DNA of 64,000 nt from Caulobacter sp. SLTY. Lineage in GTDB: Bacteria > Pseudomonadota > Alphaproteobacteria > Caulobacterales > Caulobacteraceae. The position numbers and the translations under genes were made by a program. The stretch covers positions 62,001 through 126,000 of the forward strand of contig NZ_JAAALA010000003.1 of NCBI RefSeq assembly GCF_009905535.1, written 5' to 3'. This document shows positions 25,089 through 34,813 of this stretch, one piece after another. Position 1 is the first letter of the stretch. Each line of letters starts with the position of its first letter. Below the pieces are notes generated by a model. It did not search any database and had not been told where the DNA came from. It worked only from the letters and a program-made list of their open reading frames with translations.

Positions 25089-26226
25089 TGGCCAGCACCA
25101 GGCTGGTGTTGTTGCCGCCGAAGCCGAAGTAGTTGAGCAGGAAGGCGCCCCGGCCCACCGGCGCCCAGGTCTGGTTCAAGGCCAGGCCCAGATCGCCCGG
25201 TGTGGCGCTGATCCCCGGATGCGGCGGCAGGCGGCCGGCCTCGGCGGCAGCGCAGACCAGCAGCAGTTCGGCCAGGCCGCAGGCGCCGAAGGTGTGGCCG
25301 ATGAACGGCTTCATGGCGAGCAAGGGGGGAATGTCGTCGAACACCTGCTGAATACCGGCCGCCTCGGCCTCGTCGTTGAGCAGGCTGGCCGTGCCGTGCG
25401 CCTTGACCGCCAGGATGTCGGAGGTCGTCAGGCCGGCGTCGGCGAGGGCCTGACGCATGACGGCGGCCACCGTGGTGCCATCGGGGTTGGCCGCCGAGAC
25501 GGCATGGGTGTCGCAGAGGTTGGCGCCGCCGATCAGCCGGAAACGCGAAGGGCCGGGCGCCGCGCCCACGACCAGGGCCGCCGCCGCCTCGCCCAGCACC
25601 AGACCGGCGCGCGCCGGATCGAATGGGCGCATGCCATTGGGGGCCAGCAGGGCTAGGCTCTGGAAGCCGAGCGCCGTGATGACGTTGAAGATCTCCAGCC
25701 CGACGATCAGAGCATGATCGATCAGCCCCTCGGCGATCATCGCATCGGCGTAGATCAGGGCGTTGGCGCTGGAGGTGCAGGCGGTGTTGACCGTGAAGTC
25801 CGGCCCCCGCAAGCCGAACCGGCGGCGCAGGGTGTCGGCCAGTCCGCCCATGGCGACATTGGCCATCAGCGGCCTGGCGTCGGGGTCGACGAGCAGGTCC
25901 TGCGCATAGGCCGCCTCGCTGACTGAGACGTCGAGGCTGGAGGAGCCGAGAAACAGCGCCGCCCGTTCCAACTCGGCGGGCGTCAGGCCGGACGCGGCGA
26001 TGGCCTCCTCGACCACCGGCTCCAGCGCCCGCCACAGCCGGGTCCCGACGTCTTCCAGCGGCAGGTCCGCCAGCAGCATGGTGGGGGTTCGCTCCACCCC
26101 CTCGCCGAGCGGGACGTCCGTGAACCCCGGCTCGGGGGGTCCGGCCGGAAGCGCCGCCAGGTTGGCGGGCAGACCGCGGCCCAGGGTGGTGTGCAGGCCG
26201 GCCCCGAGGAACCAGGCCCGCCTCAT
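25081..26226 (-). CDS. Beta-ketoacyl-ACP synthase (FabF/ApeO-like), 381 aa
   Basis: All three catalytic residues are visible: Cys150 in FTVNTACTSSANAL, His in AVKAHGTAS and His in FIGHTFGACG, with the C-terminal NYFGFGGNNTSLVL. It should extend the chain by decarboxylative condensation with malonyl-ACP. The divergent sequence and its pairing with an inactive partner and a dedicated ACP point to secondary metabolism (polyene building) rather than housekeeping FabF. Its ATG overlaps the acyl carrier protein stop (ATGA). Confidence 0.88.
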   Translation of the reverse strand: MRRAWFLGAGLHTTLGRGLPANLAALPAGPPEPGFTDVPLGEGVERTPTMLLADLPLEDVGTRLWRALEPVVEEAIAASGLTPAELERAALFLGSSSLDVSVSEAAYAQDLLVDPDARPLMANVAMGGLADTLRRRFGLRGPDFTVNTACTSSANALIYADAMIAEGLIDHALIVGLEIFNVITALGFQSLALLAPNGMRPFDPARAGLVLGEAAAALVVGAAPGPSRFRLIGGANLCDTHAVSAANPDGTTVAAVMRQALADAGLTTSDILAVKAHGTASLLNDEAEAAGIQQVFDDIPPLLAMKPFIGHTFGACGLAELLLVCAAAEAGRLPPHPGISATPGDLGLALNQTWAPVGRGAFLLNYFGFGGNNTSLVLAND

Positions 26227-26492
26227 GCCGCCTTGCTGCGCTCGGCCTCAATGAAATCGGCCAGCGACGCGACCGAAGCCAGCGCCTTCCGCGCGTCCGG
26301 GCCACCTTCGATACGCACCCCGAAGTTCTCCTTCACCGCCATGCTGATTTGCAAGGCGTCGAGGCTATCTAGATCGAGGTCGCCGCCGATCAACCGGTCG
26401 TCGTCCCCGATCTCGCTGGGATCCATATCCTTGTCGCACTCACGCACGATCATCGCCTTCAGGTCGGCCAGCATCTGCGCGCGGTCTGACAT
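26223..26492 (-). CDS. Dedicated acyl carrier protein, 89 aa
   Basis: A small acidic protein with the phosphopantetheine attachment motif DLDSLDAL (Ser43) and the typical four-helix ACP pattern. A housekeeping acpP would normally sit beside fabF, fabD or fabG, so this copy is probably dedicated to the cluster. It lies 8 bp after the ABC permease gene and overlaps the ketosynthase gene. Confidence 0.9.
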   Translation of the reverse strand: MSDRAQMLADLKAMIVRECDKDMDPSEIGDDDRLIGGDLDLDSLDALQISMAVKENFGVRIEGGPDARKALASVASLADFIEAERSKAA

Positions 26493-26500
26493 GTCTTCCC

Positions 26501-27703
26501 CTACTCTCTATGACGGTGGACCAGCCAGGCCAGGCCCAGGGTGACGGCCCCGAATCCGGCCAGCTTGGCCAACTCATCGGCAATCTCTCCCACTCCGCCC
26601 CCGCGTAGCAACAGGTCGAGGAAGCCGTCCAGCCCCCAGGCCATGGGGGAAAAGGCCGCCACCGCCTGCAACCCCTGCGGCATGACGAATTTCGGCACCA
26701 TGATGCCGCCAATTGCCGCCAGAAGAAGAGCCGTCAGCCCGGCCGTCAGCGTGGCCTGTTCGGTGGTCTTGGCCACCACGGCGATCAGGAGCGCCAACCC
26801 CAGGGCCGCGAGGCTGAGCGCCGCTGACAGCAGCACCAGGGCGAAGGGCGAGCCGTTCATCTGCAACGCCTGGCCGCCCAGCAGCGGCACCAGGAACACC
26901 CCGGCCGCCAGCATGGCGGCGACCTGCAGCTGGTTGACCGCGAAATAGGGGATCAGCTTGCCGGCGAACTGGTTCAAGGGCCCGACGTCGATGGTCTTCA
27001 GGCGCCTGTGCACCCCCAGCTGCCGCTCGCGGATGAAGGTGTTGGAAAAGGGGATGGCCACGAAGAAGACGGCGAACACCAGCCAGGCCGGAACGCTCTG
27101 CTGCACGGCGCTGGGCGCCACGTCCGGCTCGGCGCGATAGGCATAGGCCAGGTCGATCTTCGGGGGCTCAACCTTGGGCCGGTCGAGCGGATAGCCGAAC
27201 GGATCCTCGGCGGGCAGGAACTGGATCAGCTGATCGGTGCGCTGCAGCCCTGTCGCCTCGCCGAGCGCGGCCAGCATCAGTTTCTCGGTGCGGCTGTCGA
27301 CGTCCGGCGCCACGGTGATCTTCAGCATCGGTTTGGCGTCGGGGTCCGGCATCCCCTCCAGGCTGGCTCCGTAGCCCTTGGCCACCTCGACCGCGAAGGC
27401 ATGGCGGCCGGCCTTTAGGTCGGCTGCCACCGCCTCGGCGGCTGGAAGACTTTTTGGCGCATTTATGCCAAAAGCCTCGTTTTTCGCCAGATTGGTCCGC
27501 AGCACGGCGGAGGCCGGCGTGGCGTCGCGGTCGATCAGCAGAACGTCGGCCAGCTTTCCCGCCCGCGCCGCGAACAGGTCCTGCAGGGCCAGCGACATGA
27601 TCAGGATGAAGGCCAGCGGCAGCAGGAACATCATCGCCAGGCCGTGGAGGTCACGGGTCAGCAGCCGCAGTTCCTTGATCACGCAGGCGAGCAGCGGGCT
27701 CAC
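26501..27703 (-). CDS. ABC-2 type transporter permease, 400 aa
   Basis: One N-terminal TM (GLAMMFLLPLAFILIMSLAL) is followed by a large extracytoplasmic loop of about 170 residues and then five C-terminal membrane segments beginning PAWLVFAVFFVAIPF, the topology of ABC-2 permeases of the YhhJ/DrrB type. It pairs with the ATPase encoded just upstream (ATGA overlap). It likely moves the cluster's lipid-like pigment or a precursor across the inner membrane; the substrate is inferred from context. Confidence 0.87.
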   Translation of the reverse strand: MSPLLACVIKELRLLTRDLHGLAMMFLLPLAFILIMSLALQDLFAARAGKLADVLLIDRDATPASAVLRTNLAKNEAFGINAPKSLPAAEAVAADLKAGRHAFAVEVAKGYGASLEGMPDPDAKPMLKITVAPDVDSRTEKLMLAALGEATGLQRTDQLIQFLPAEDPFGYPLDRPKVEPPKIDLAYAYRAEPDVAPSAVQQSVPAWLVFAVFFVAIPFSNTFIRERQLGVHRRLKTIDVGPLNQFAGKLIPYFAVNQLQVAAMLAAGVFLVPLLGGQALQMNGSPFALVLLSAALSLAALGLALLIAVVAKTTEQATLTAGLTALLLAAIGGIMVPKFVMPQGLQAVAAFSPMAWGLDGFLDLLLRGGGVGEIADELAKLAGFGAVTLGLAWLVHRHRE

Positions 27704-28674
27704 GCCTCTTCCTCCCCGGAGCTGAGCAGGGACAGATAGAGGGTCTCCAGCCGGCTGACGCCATACTCGGCGCGCGCCACCTGCAGCCCCGCGGCCTGAA
27801 GGCTGCTGAGCGCCGCGGGCAGCTCACCCGGTCCGCCGAGGGTCAGTGTCACCCGATCCTCGCCGCCCCATTCGGCATCCAGCGCTGCCAGCGCCTTGCG
27901 GGCGGACTTGGGAGCGGGCTCGGCCAGGGTGACCGTCAGACGCCGGGCGGCCGCTTCGCTGAGCAGCTCCTCGACCCGACCGGTCAGCACCAGCCGCCCC
28001 CGGTCGATCACCGCCACATCGTCACAGAGCTGCTCGACCTCCTCCATGTAGTGGGAAGTGTAGACGATGGTGGTCCCCCGCGCCTTCAGCCCCGCGATGA
28101 CCTCCAGGATCAGCTGGCGCGAGCGGGCGTCGATGCCGACCGTCGGCTCGTCGAGATAGAGGATTCGCGGCTCGCCCAGCAGGGCGATGGCCAGGTTCAG
28201 CCGGCGCTTGAGGCCGCCGCTGTAGGTCTCGGCCGGCTTGTCGAGCCAGTCCTCGAGCTGCACGGCCCGCGCCGTCATCGCGATCCGGCCTCCGATCTCG
28301 GCCGCGGGGATGCGCTGCAGCCCGGCGAAGAAGCGCAGGTTCTCCGACCCGGTCAGGGCCGGATAGAAGGCGAAGTCCTGCGGCGCCAGGGCCCCTGCCC
28401 GGCGCAGCGCGCGGCGGTCGGTGGCGGGCCGGCCCTCGACGGCGATCTCGCCCCGCTGGACGTCCATCACACCGGTCATCAGCGAGATAAGTGTGCTCTT
28501 GCCGGCCCCGTTCGGACCCAGCAGGCCAAAGCAGGTCCCGCGCCGGATCGACAGGTCCACCCCGCTCAGCGCCTCGCGGTCGGCTCGCGGATAGCGGTGC
28601 GCCAGCCCGCGAATGCGGATCGCCAGGTCGTCGGCCGACAGAGACGTTGGTGTTTGAATGCTGTCGCCTGACAC
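27700..28674 (-). CDS. ABC transporter ATP-binding protein, 324 aa
   Basis: Walker A GPNGAGKST, Q-loop region, signature YSGGLKRRLNLA, Walker B ILYLDEPTVGID and H-loop YTSHYMEE are all intact. The C-terminal 100 residues form the extra domain common in drug and lipid exporters. It is the first gene of the seven-gene minus-strand operon (exporter, ACP, ketosynthases, DUF1801, hydrolase). Its promoter should lie between 28675 and 28757, before the terminator of the next gene. Confidence 0.92.
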   Translation of the reverse strand: MSGDSIQTPTSLSADDLAIRIRGLAHRYPRADREALSGVDLSIRRGTCFGLLGPNGAGKSTLISLMTGVMDVQRGEIAVEGRPATDRRALRRAGALAPQDFAFYPALTGSENLRFFAGLQRIPAAEIGGRIAMTARAVQLEDWLDKPAETYSGGLKRRLNLAIALLGEPRILYLDEPTVGIDARSRQLILEVIAGLKARGTTIVYTSHYMEEVEQLCDDVAVIDRGRLVLTGRVEELLSEAAARRLTVTLAEPAPKSARKALAALDAEWGGEDRVTLTLGGPGELPAALSSLQAAGLQVARAEYGVSRLETLYLSLLSSGEEEA

Positions 28675-28757
28675 GCTGATTACCCCTTCTGCGGCTTAGC
28701 GCAGGGGTGAAGCCCCGTCACCGGAAAATGACAGCCGGGGGCGGCCCAGACAAAATC

Positions 28758-28786
28758 GCGCCCCGAAGCGCTGGGCTTCGGGGCGC
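28758..28786 (-). terminator. Terminator of the acyl-CoA dehydrogenase gene
   Basis: A perfect 12-bp stem (28758-28769 with 28775-28786) and a 5-base loop lie 36 bp past the stop of the minus-strand acyl-CoA dehydrogenase gene. On that strand they are followed by GATTTTG, a short T-run. This insulates the dehydrogenase from the ABC operon. Confidence 0.7.
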
Positions 28787-28822
28787 GCAATTGTTCGGCC
28801 GATCGGCCTGGCAAATTCAGGT

Positions 28823-30142
<1,320 letters not shown>

Positions 30143-30182
30143 TGGCGTTTCTCCCTGTCGGCCGCTCTGACGGCCTCGACGA

Positions 30183-30198
30183 TCAAACAGTTGTTTGA
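30183..30198. promoter_or_regulatory. PsrA-like operator, TCAAACA-GT-TGTTTGA palindrome
   Basis: The 16-bp palindrome TCAAACAGTTGTTTGA has perfect 7-bp arms. It fits the PsrA consensus (G/C)AAAC-N(2-4)-GTTTG(G/C) except for the base flanking each arm; PsrA is a TetR-family regulator that represses fatty-acid breakdown genes until long-chain acyl ligands bind. It sits 41 bp upstream of the acyl-CoA dehydrogenase start and 88 bp upstream of the divergent acetyltransferase gene. The regulator itself is not in the window. Confidence 0.6.
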
Positions 30199-30285
30199 AC
30201 GCATCATGCACCGGGGTTACGCGCAGGGCAAGCGAAGGATCGGTGACGGGTTGGCGGCGGGAGCAGACTCGCTCACCATGGCCCC

Positions 30286-30876
30286 ATGAACCTCAAGGGC
30301 AAACTGCTGAAGGGCCGCTACGTGCGGCTGGAACCGATCACCGCCGAGCATCGCGAGGAGCTGAAGGGCGCCGTCGACTGCGATCCCGAGGCCTGGGAGA
30401 TCATGTCGGTCAACGGCTGTGGCGAAGGGTTTGAGGACTGGTGGGGCGCGCTGAAGGGCGAGACCGAGCGCGGCGAGCGGATCGGATATGCGATCCGGCG
30501 GCTGAGCGACAAGCGGGTGGTCGGCACCTCTTCGTTCCTCAACATCCGCCGCCTCCACAAGGGCGTCGAGATCGGCGCGACCTTCCTGCATCCGGACGTG
30601 CGTTCAGGGCCGGTGAACCCCGAGAGCAAGAGGCTGATGCTGGCCCAGGCCTTCGACGCCGGGGCGATCCGGGTCGAGTTCATGATCGACGAACGCAACT
30701 CCCGCAGCGAGGCGGCGGTGCAGAAGCTGGGCGCCACCAAGGAAGGCACCCTGCGCAACCACAAGATCACCTGGACCGGCCATGTGCGCCACACCGTGGT
30801 GCTGTCGATCTGCGACTTCGACTGGCCCGGCGTTCGCGACCGGCTGGACTTCCGGCTGCGCGAGAGCTTCGTCTAG
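30286..30876 (+). CDS. GNAT family N-acetyltransferase (RimJ/RimL-like), 196 aa
   Basis: The N-terminal GRYVRLEPITAEHREEL and the mid-region VVGTSSFLNI, VEIGATFLHPDVRSGPVNPESK and RVEFMIDERNSRSEAAVQKLGA are RimJ/RimL-type acetyltransferase motifs for acetyl-CoA binding and N-terminal or small-molecule amine acetylation. Target unknown. Divergent from the acyl-CoA dehydrogenase gene with 143 bp between starts; convergent with a DUF6265 gene, their stops overlapping in CTAG. Confidence 0.85.
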   Translation: MNLKGKLLKGRYVRLEPITAEHREELKGAVDCDPEAWEIMSVNGCGEGFEDWWGALKGETERGERIGYAIRRLSDKRVVGTSSFLNIRRLHKGVEIGATFLHPDVRSGPVNPESKRLMLAQAFDAGAIRVEFMIDERNSRSEAAVQKLGATKEGTLRNHKITWTGHVRHTVVLSICDFDWPGVRDRLDFRLRESFV

Positions 30877-31325
30877 CGCACCCGCTCGTAGATCCACTCC
30901 ATCCGTTCCAGTTTGCCGTTCATCATCCCCTCGATGGCGGCGCACAGCTGCTCGCCGCAGCGGCGGTAAATGACCCGTTGGGGGAAGTCGTGGGCGGTGT
31001 TTTCGAACACCACCTCGTCGGCGGTGCGGCTCTTGGCGACGAAGGTGGTCGGGGGATTGCGGCCGACGATGGCGGTGAAGGCGATCTGGCCGCCCTTCTC
31101 GTCGATGCGCATGAACTCGACGCGGCCCTTGCCGTCCTCGACGGTGCGGCTGATCCCCGGCATCACCCCGCCCTCGGCCGGCAGCCAGGTTTCGGTGACC
31201 ACGGCCCCGTCGGCCTGGGTCGCGCGCCACTGGCCCTGAATCCAGGCGATATCCGCCAGGCTGTCGGCGGCGAAGGCGGGAACGGCCAGCGACAGGGTGG
31301 CGGCGAGGGCGAGCAGGGTCTTCAT
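30873..31325 (-). CDS. Exported DUF6265 family protein, 150 aa
   Basis: A signal peptide (MKTLLALAATLSLAVPAFA) is followed by DIAWIQGQWRA, LPAEGGVMPGISRTV and VVFENTAHDFPQRVIYRR, the DUF6265 pattern, a lipocalin-like beta barrel of unknown ligand. The ATG at 31325 starts the signal peptide; the longer frame adds 11 unlikely residues. The downstream stop overlaps the acetyltransferase stop. Probably periplasmic. Confidence 0.8.
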   Translation of the reverse strand: MKTLLALAATLSLAVPAFAADSLADIAWIQGQWRATQADGAVVTETWLPAEGGVMPGISRTVEDGKGRVEFMRIDEKGGQIAFTAIVGRNPPTTFVAKSRTADEVVFENTAHDFPQRVIYRRCGEQLCAAIEGMMNGKLERMEWIYERVR

Positions 31326-31394
31326 GGGTCTCTCCGTGAGCTGGCGGCAGGACAGCACGGGCGATCGGCGGGCGGCTTGTATCGAAGCGACAGC

Positions 31395-32147
31395 TCAGAC
31401 CTGGGCGAGGCTGGAGGCCAGTCCGGCCTGTTGGTTTAGAAACTGGGTCGGGGTGCAGCCGACGAAGCGTCGGAAGTCGCGGGCCAGCTGGGGATGGTCG
31501 AAATAGCCGGCGGCCTGGGCGGCGTCGGTCCAGCTGGTGACCCCCGGTTCGTTGAGGGCGTCGAACACGCTCCGGAACCGCAGGATGGCAGCCAGCATCC
31601 TGGGCGGGACGCCGACGATGCGGGCGAAGCGGCGTTGCAGGTCGCGGCTGGCCTCCACCGGCTGTCCGGCCCGAAGCCGTTCGACGGCGGCCTCGACGGC
31701 GGAGTCGCGCGGGGCCGGGTTGGCGGCGAGGCGGGCGGCGACATGGTCCTGGACGGCGGTGAGGCGAGCCGCCTCATCGAGACCGGCGAGGTCCAGGCCG
31801 CTCTCCAGCGGCGTGCGGCGGTCGGTGTAGCGGTCGGCGGCCTGGCCCAGGTAGCCATAGCTCCCGGCTGGATGGAACCGCACCCCGATGACCCCGGCCG
31901 GCCCGTCCGCCCGCAGATGCAGCGGCCGGGTCAGCTGGCCGGCGAACACTACCGGCGTCTGGCGGATGGCCGAGCCGTCTGGGGCGCGCTCCAGATAGGG
32001 CCGGCCGAAGTGGACGATCAGCTCGGCGCAGCCGTCTGGGGCGATCCGCTGGTCCTCGGTCTCCTCGCCGCCCTCGAACAGCCACATGCAGCGGACGTGA
32101 GCGGCCAGATCCGCGCGGGGCGCGAACTCCTGGTAGCGCGGGATCAT
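31395..32147 (-). CDS. AraC-family transcriptional regulator with DUF6597-type sensor, 250 aa
   Basis: The N-terminal half (PDGCAELIVHFGRPY, RPLHLRADGPAGVIGVRFHPAG) is the DUF6597 sensor domain. The C-terminal half contains a double helix-turn-helix (RDLQRRFARIVGVPPRMLAAI and SWTDAAQAAGYFDHPQLARDFRRFVGCTPTQF). It overlaps the tadA gene by ATGA, so it is translated from a transcript containing tadA. Target genes unknown. Confidence 0.85.
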   Translation of the reverse strand: MIPRYQEFAPRADLAAHVRCMWLFEGGEETEDQRIAPDGCAELIVHFGRPYLERAPDGSAIRQTPVVFAGQLTRPLHLRADGPAGVIGVRFHPAGSYGYLGQAADRYTDRRTPLESGLDLAGLDEAARLTAVQDHVAARLAANPAPRDSAVEAAVERLRAGQPVEASRDLQRRFARIVGVPPRMLAAILRFRSVFDALNEPGVTSWTDAAQAAGYFDHPQLARDFRRFVGCTPTQFLNQQAGLASSLAQV

Positions 32148-32623
32148 TTGGCCCGCCGCGCCCGGAAGAAGCCGCGCAGCAGGTCAGCGCTCTCCTGCGC
32201 CAGCACCCCGCCGGTGACCGCCGGCCGCCAGTGGCAGGTCGGCCCCTCGAAGAAGCGGGGACCGCTGACCACCGCCCCGCCCTTGGGGTCCTCGGCGCCG
32301 AAGACCACCCGGCCGATGCGGGCGTGGCTGATGGCGCCGGCGCACATGGCGCAGGGCTCGAGGGTGACCACCAGGGTCAGATCGGTCAGCCGGTAGTTGC
32401 CGATCTTGGCCGCGGCGCTGCGGATGGCGGCGATCTCGGCATGGGCGGTGGGGTCGTGGGCGCCGATCGGGTGGTTGGCCCCCACGCTGACGATATGGCC
32501 GGTGGCGGGGTCCATGATCACCGCGCCGACCGGGGTTTCGCCAACGTCGGCGGCAGCGCGCGCCTGGTCTAGAGCCAGCCGCATCAGGTCTTCGTCAGTG
32601 GGCAGCGTGTTGGCGGTGTTCAT
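32144..32623 (-). CDS. tadA: tRNA-specific adenosine deaminase / nucleoside deaminase
   Basis: Zinc-site motifs are intact: His61 and Glu63 in TAHAEIAAI, and Cys91 and Cys94 in EPCAMCAGA. VGETPVGAVI and HPIGAHDP are typical of TadA, which converts A34 to inosine in tRNA-Arg(ACG). Length 159 aa is normal. ATG at 32623 is chosen over an upstream in-frame ATG. It is divergent from rluB with a 58-bp gap; tadA next to rluB and rsmD is a common alphaproteobacterial arrangement. Confidence 0.88.
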   Translation of the reverse strand: MNTANTLPTDEDLMRLALDQARAAADVGETPVGAVIMDPATGHIVSVGANHPIGAHDPTAHAEIAAIRSAAAKIGNYRLTDLTLVVTLEPCAMCAGAISHARIGRVVFGAEDPKGGAVVSGPRFFEGPTCHWRPAVTGGVLAQESADLLRGFFRARRAK

Positions 32624-32681
32624 GCTATAGGGCGGTCCGACCGTCGGGAGACGGCCCAAGTCCTGTTATGGAGCGGCGATC

Positions 32682-34148
32682 ATGGCTGCGGAAGACTACG
32701 AAGACGAGCCCATGCCTTACGACGCCCGCGACAAGGTCGCGGACGGCGTCGAAAGCGAGGGTCATGACCGGGTGGCCAAGGTGCTGGCCCGGGCCGGCGT
32801 CGGCTCGCGGCGCGAGGTCGAGCGGCTGATCGAGGCCGGCCGGGTGGCGATCAACGGCCTGGTGCTGACGACCCCGGCGATCAAGGTCGAGGCCAATGAC
32901 ATCCTGACGGTCGACGGCGAGGTGATCGCCGGCGCCGAGGCGACGCGGGTGTTCCGCTATCACAAGCCGGTCGGGCTGGTGACCACCCACAGCGACCCCA
33001 AGGGCCGGCCGACGGTGTTCAGCGCCCTGCCGGAGGGGTTGCCCCGGCTGATCTCCGTCGGGCGGCTCGACCTGGCGTCGGAGGGGCTGCTGCTGCTGAC
33101 CAACGATGGCGGGCTGACCCGGGCGCTGGAACTGCCGTCCACAGGCTGGAAGCGGATCTACCGGGCCCGGGCCTATGGCGAGACGACACAGGCCAAGCTG
33201 GACCGGCTGAAGGACGGGATCACCGTCGAGGGCGTCCGCTACGGCGCCATCGAGGCCAAGCTGGACAAGGTCAACGGCCGCAACGTCTGGATCACCGTCA
33301 CCCTGGCCGAAGGCAAGAACCGCGAGGTGCGCCGCGTGCTGGAGGCCCTTGGACTGCAGGTCAACCGGCTGATCCGCCTGGCCTATGGGCCGTTCTCGCT
33401 GGGCACCCTGGCGCCCGGATATGTCGAGGAGGTCGGCCCCCGGGTGATCCGGGAACTGCTGGCCGAGCATATCGACGAGGCCAACCTGCCCACCGGCGCC
33501 GGGGTGCAGTACAAGGCGCCGCCGCAGGCCCAGTCGCGGCGCGACCCCAACGTCGGCTCGACTTCCAAGGTGGTGGGCGATCCCAAGCCCGAAAAGCCTG
33601 TCTACAAGGCCGGCTGGGCCAGGCCGAAGAAGAAGGCGGTCAACCACGTGATGCCCAAGCGGCCGAAGGCGAAGATCGTCGCCGACTTCGGTCCCGGGAA
33701 GCGGGAGATCAAACCCCAGCCCTTCCGCGCCAACACCCCCAAGACCGACGCCGACCGGGTGTCGAAGGGCGGCAAGACCGCGCCCGTCCGGCCCGAACGC
33801 CCGCCGCCCAAGGACCTGCGGCCGCAGCATTTCAAGGACCGCGAGGCCGCCGCGGCAGCCGAGGACGCCAAGGCCCTGGCCCTGCGTAAGGCGCTGGCCG
33901 GTCTCGATGACGGACCCAAGGCCAAGGGCGGCAAGCCCAGGGCCGGCGGCAAACCGGTCGCCAAATCCCCGGCCGGTCGTCCGGGCGATGGCAAGGCCAA
34001 GGGCCACTGGTTCACCGCGCCAGGCGAGGCGGCCAGCAGCCGGCCAGTCCAGAGCCCCGCCAAGCGCGCCCCGGCCCAGTCTGGCAAGGCCCCGGTCGGC
34101 AAGAGCGGTCGGCCCCGTCCTCCGGGGTCCAAACCCCGTCAGGGCTGA
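32682..34148 (+). CDS. rluB: 23S rRNA pseudouridine synthase RluB-like with long basic tail, 488 aa
   Basis: An S4 RNA-binding domain (VAKVLARAGVGSRREVERLIEAG) is followed by the RsuA/RluB catalytic domain, with the active Asp in GRLDLASEGLLLLTNDG, plus KPVGLVTT and GKNREVRRVLEALG. From about residue 290 the protein becomes a low-complexity Lys/Arg/Pro/Ala tail (about 200 residues), common in alphaproteobacterial RluB and likely RNA-binding. The first ATG at 32682 follows TATGGAGCGGCGATC; a second in-frame ATG at codon 11 is possible. Its 3' end overlaps the convergent CDP-alcohol gene by 10 bp. Confidence 0.87.
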   Translation: MAAEDYEDEPMPYDARDKVADGVESEGHDRVAKVLARAGVGSRREVERLIEAGRVAINGLVLTTPAIKVEANDILTVDGEVIAGAEATRVFRYHKPVGLVTTHSDPKGRPTVFSALPEGLPRLISVGRLDLASEGLLLLTNDGGLTRALELPSTGWKRIYRARAYGETTQAKLDRLKDGITVEGVRYGAIEAKLDKVNGRNVWITVTLAEGKNREVRRVLEALGLQVNRLIRLAYGPFSLGTLAPGYVEEVGPRVIRELLAEHIDEANLPTGAGVQYKAPPQAQSRRDPNVGSTSKVVGDPKPEKPVYKAGWARPKKKAVNHVMPKRPKAKIVADFGPGKREIKPQPFRANTPKTDADRVSKGGKTAPVRPERPPPKDLRPQHFKDREAAAAAEDAKALALRKALAGLDDGPKAKGGKPRAGGKPVAKSPAGRPGDGKAKGHWFTAPGEAASSRPVQSPAKRAPAQSGKAPVGKSGRPRPPGSKPRQG

Positions 34149-34813
34149 GGCGCGTCCGGGTGGTCGCGCAACGCCCGGCCGAGACGGGCCGTGCGGCGCC
34201 AGACGGTGACCAGGCTGCCCAGGGCGATGACCGCGAGGCCGACCAGCATCACCTGGCCGATGCCGCCCCACAGCGGCTCGAGGGCGGTGATCAGGCAGGC
34301 CACGGTGAGCACGAACATTCGGTGCGGCTTGGCCATCGGGCCGGAGAAGTCGGCCGGCTGGCCCAGCCCCCGGCCAAGCTCGCGCACATAGGCGGTCAGC
34401 AGGGCCAGGGCGACGGCAAGCCACCCCAGCCACTCCCCGGCCGGCAGCAGCGGGGCGACGCTGTAGCCGGCGGCGGCCAGGAACAGGGCGTCGGCGATCC
34501 GGTCGGGCAGCTCGTTCCAGATCGGCCCGGTGGGCGATCCCAGGCCGTGCTCCACCGCCACCATGCCGTCGAGCATGTTGCACAGCAGCCGAAGCTGGAT
34601 ACAGACCCCGGCCAGCACGAAGCAGACCGACCGCCCCGCCCCCTCCGACTGGCCGGCCATCAGGAACAGCGAAGCGCCGACCGCGGCGAAGGCGACACTG
34701 AGGGCGGAGATGTGGTTGGGGCGAACCCGAGCCCGGCCGAGGGCGGCGGCCATACGCCCCGCCCAGCCGGCGGAGCGGGTCTTCAGCGGGCGGCGGTTGT
34801 CGGTGTCGGTCAC
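34139..34813 (-). CDS. CDP-alcohol phosphatidyltransferase family membrane protein with variant motif (YnbA-like), 224 aa
   Basis: Several membrane helices surround the family motif, which here reads NMLDGMVAVEHG, then NELPDRIAD: the first Asp of the classical D-x2-D-G-x2-A-R set is Asn and a later Asp is Glu. Similar variants occur in YnbA-like proteins as I recall, so it may be active on an unusual substrate. It probably transfers a phospho-alcohol to or from CDP-lipids in the inner membrane. The GTG at 34813 overlaps the stop of the upstream gene (GTGA). CdsA- and PlsC-like partners lie 5 kb away on the other strand. Confidence 0.78.
   Translation of the reverse strand: MTDTDNRRPLKTRSAGWAGRMAAALGRARVRPNHISALSVAFAAVGASLFLMAGQSEGAGRSVCFVLAGVCIQLRLLCNMLDGMVAVEHGLGSPTGPIWNELPDRIADALFLAAAGYSVAPLLPAGEWLGWLAVALALLTAYVRELGRGLGQPADFSGPMAKPHRMFVLTVACLITALEPLWGGIGQVMLVGLAVIALGSLVTVWRRTARLGRALRDHPDAPQP

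Noticed and set aside
32625..34583. A 652-codon minus-strand frame opposite rluB
   Set aside because: It covers rluB and the end of the CDP-alcohol gene in another frame and has no recognisable domain.
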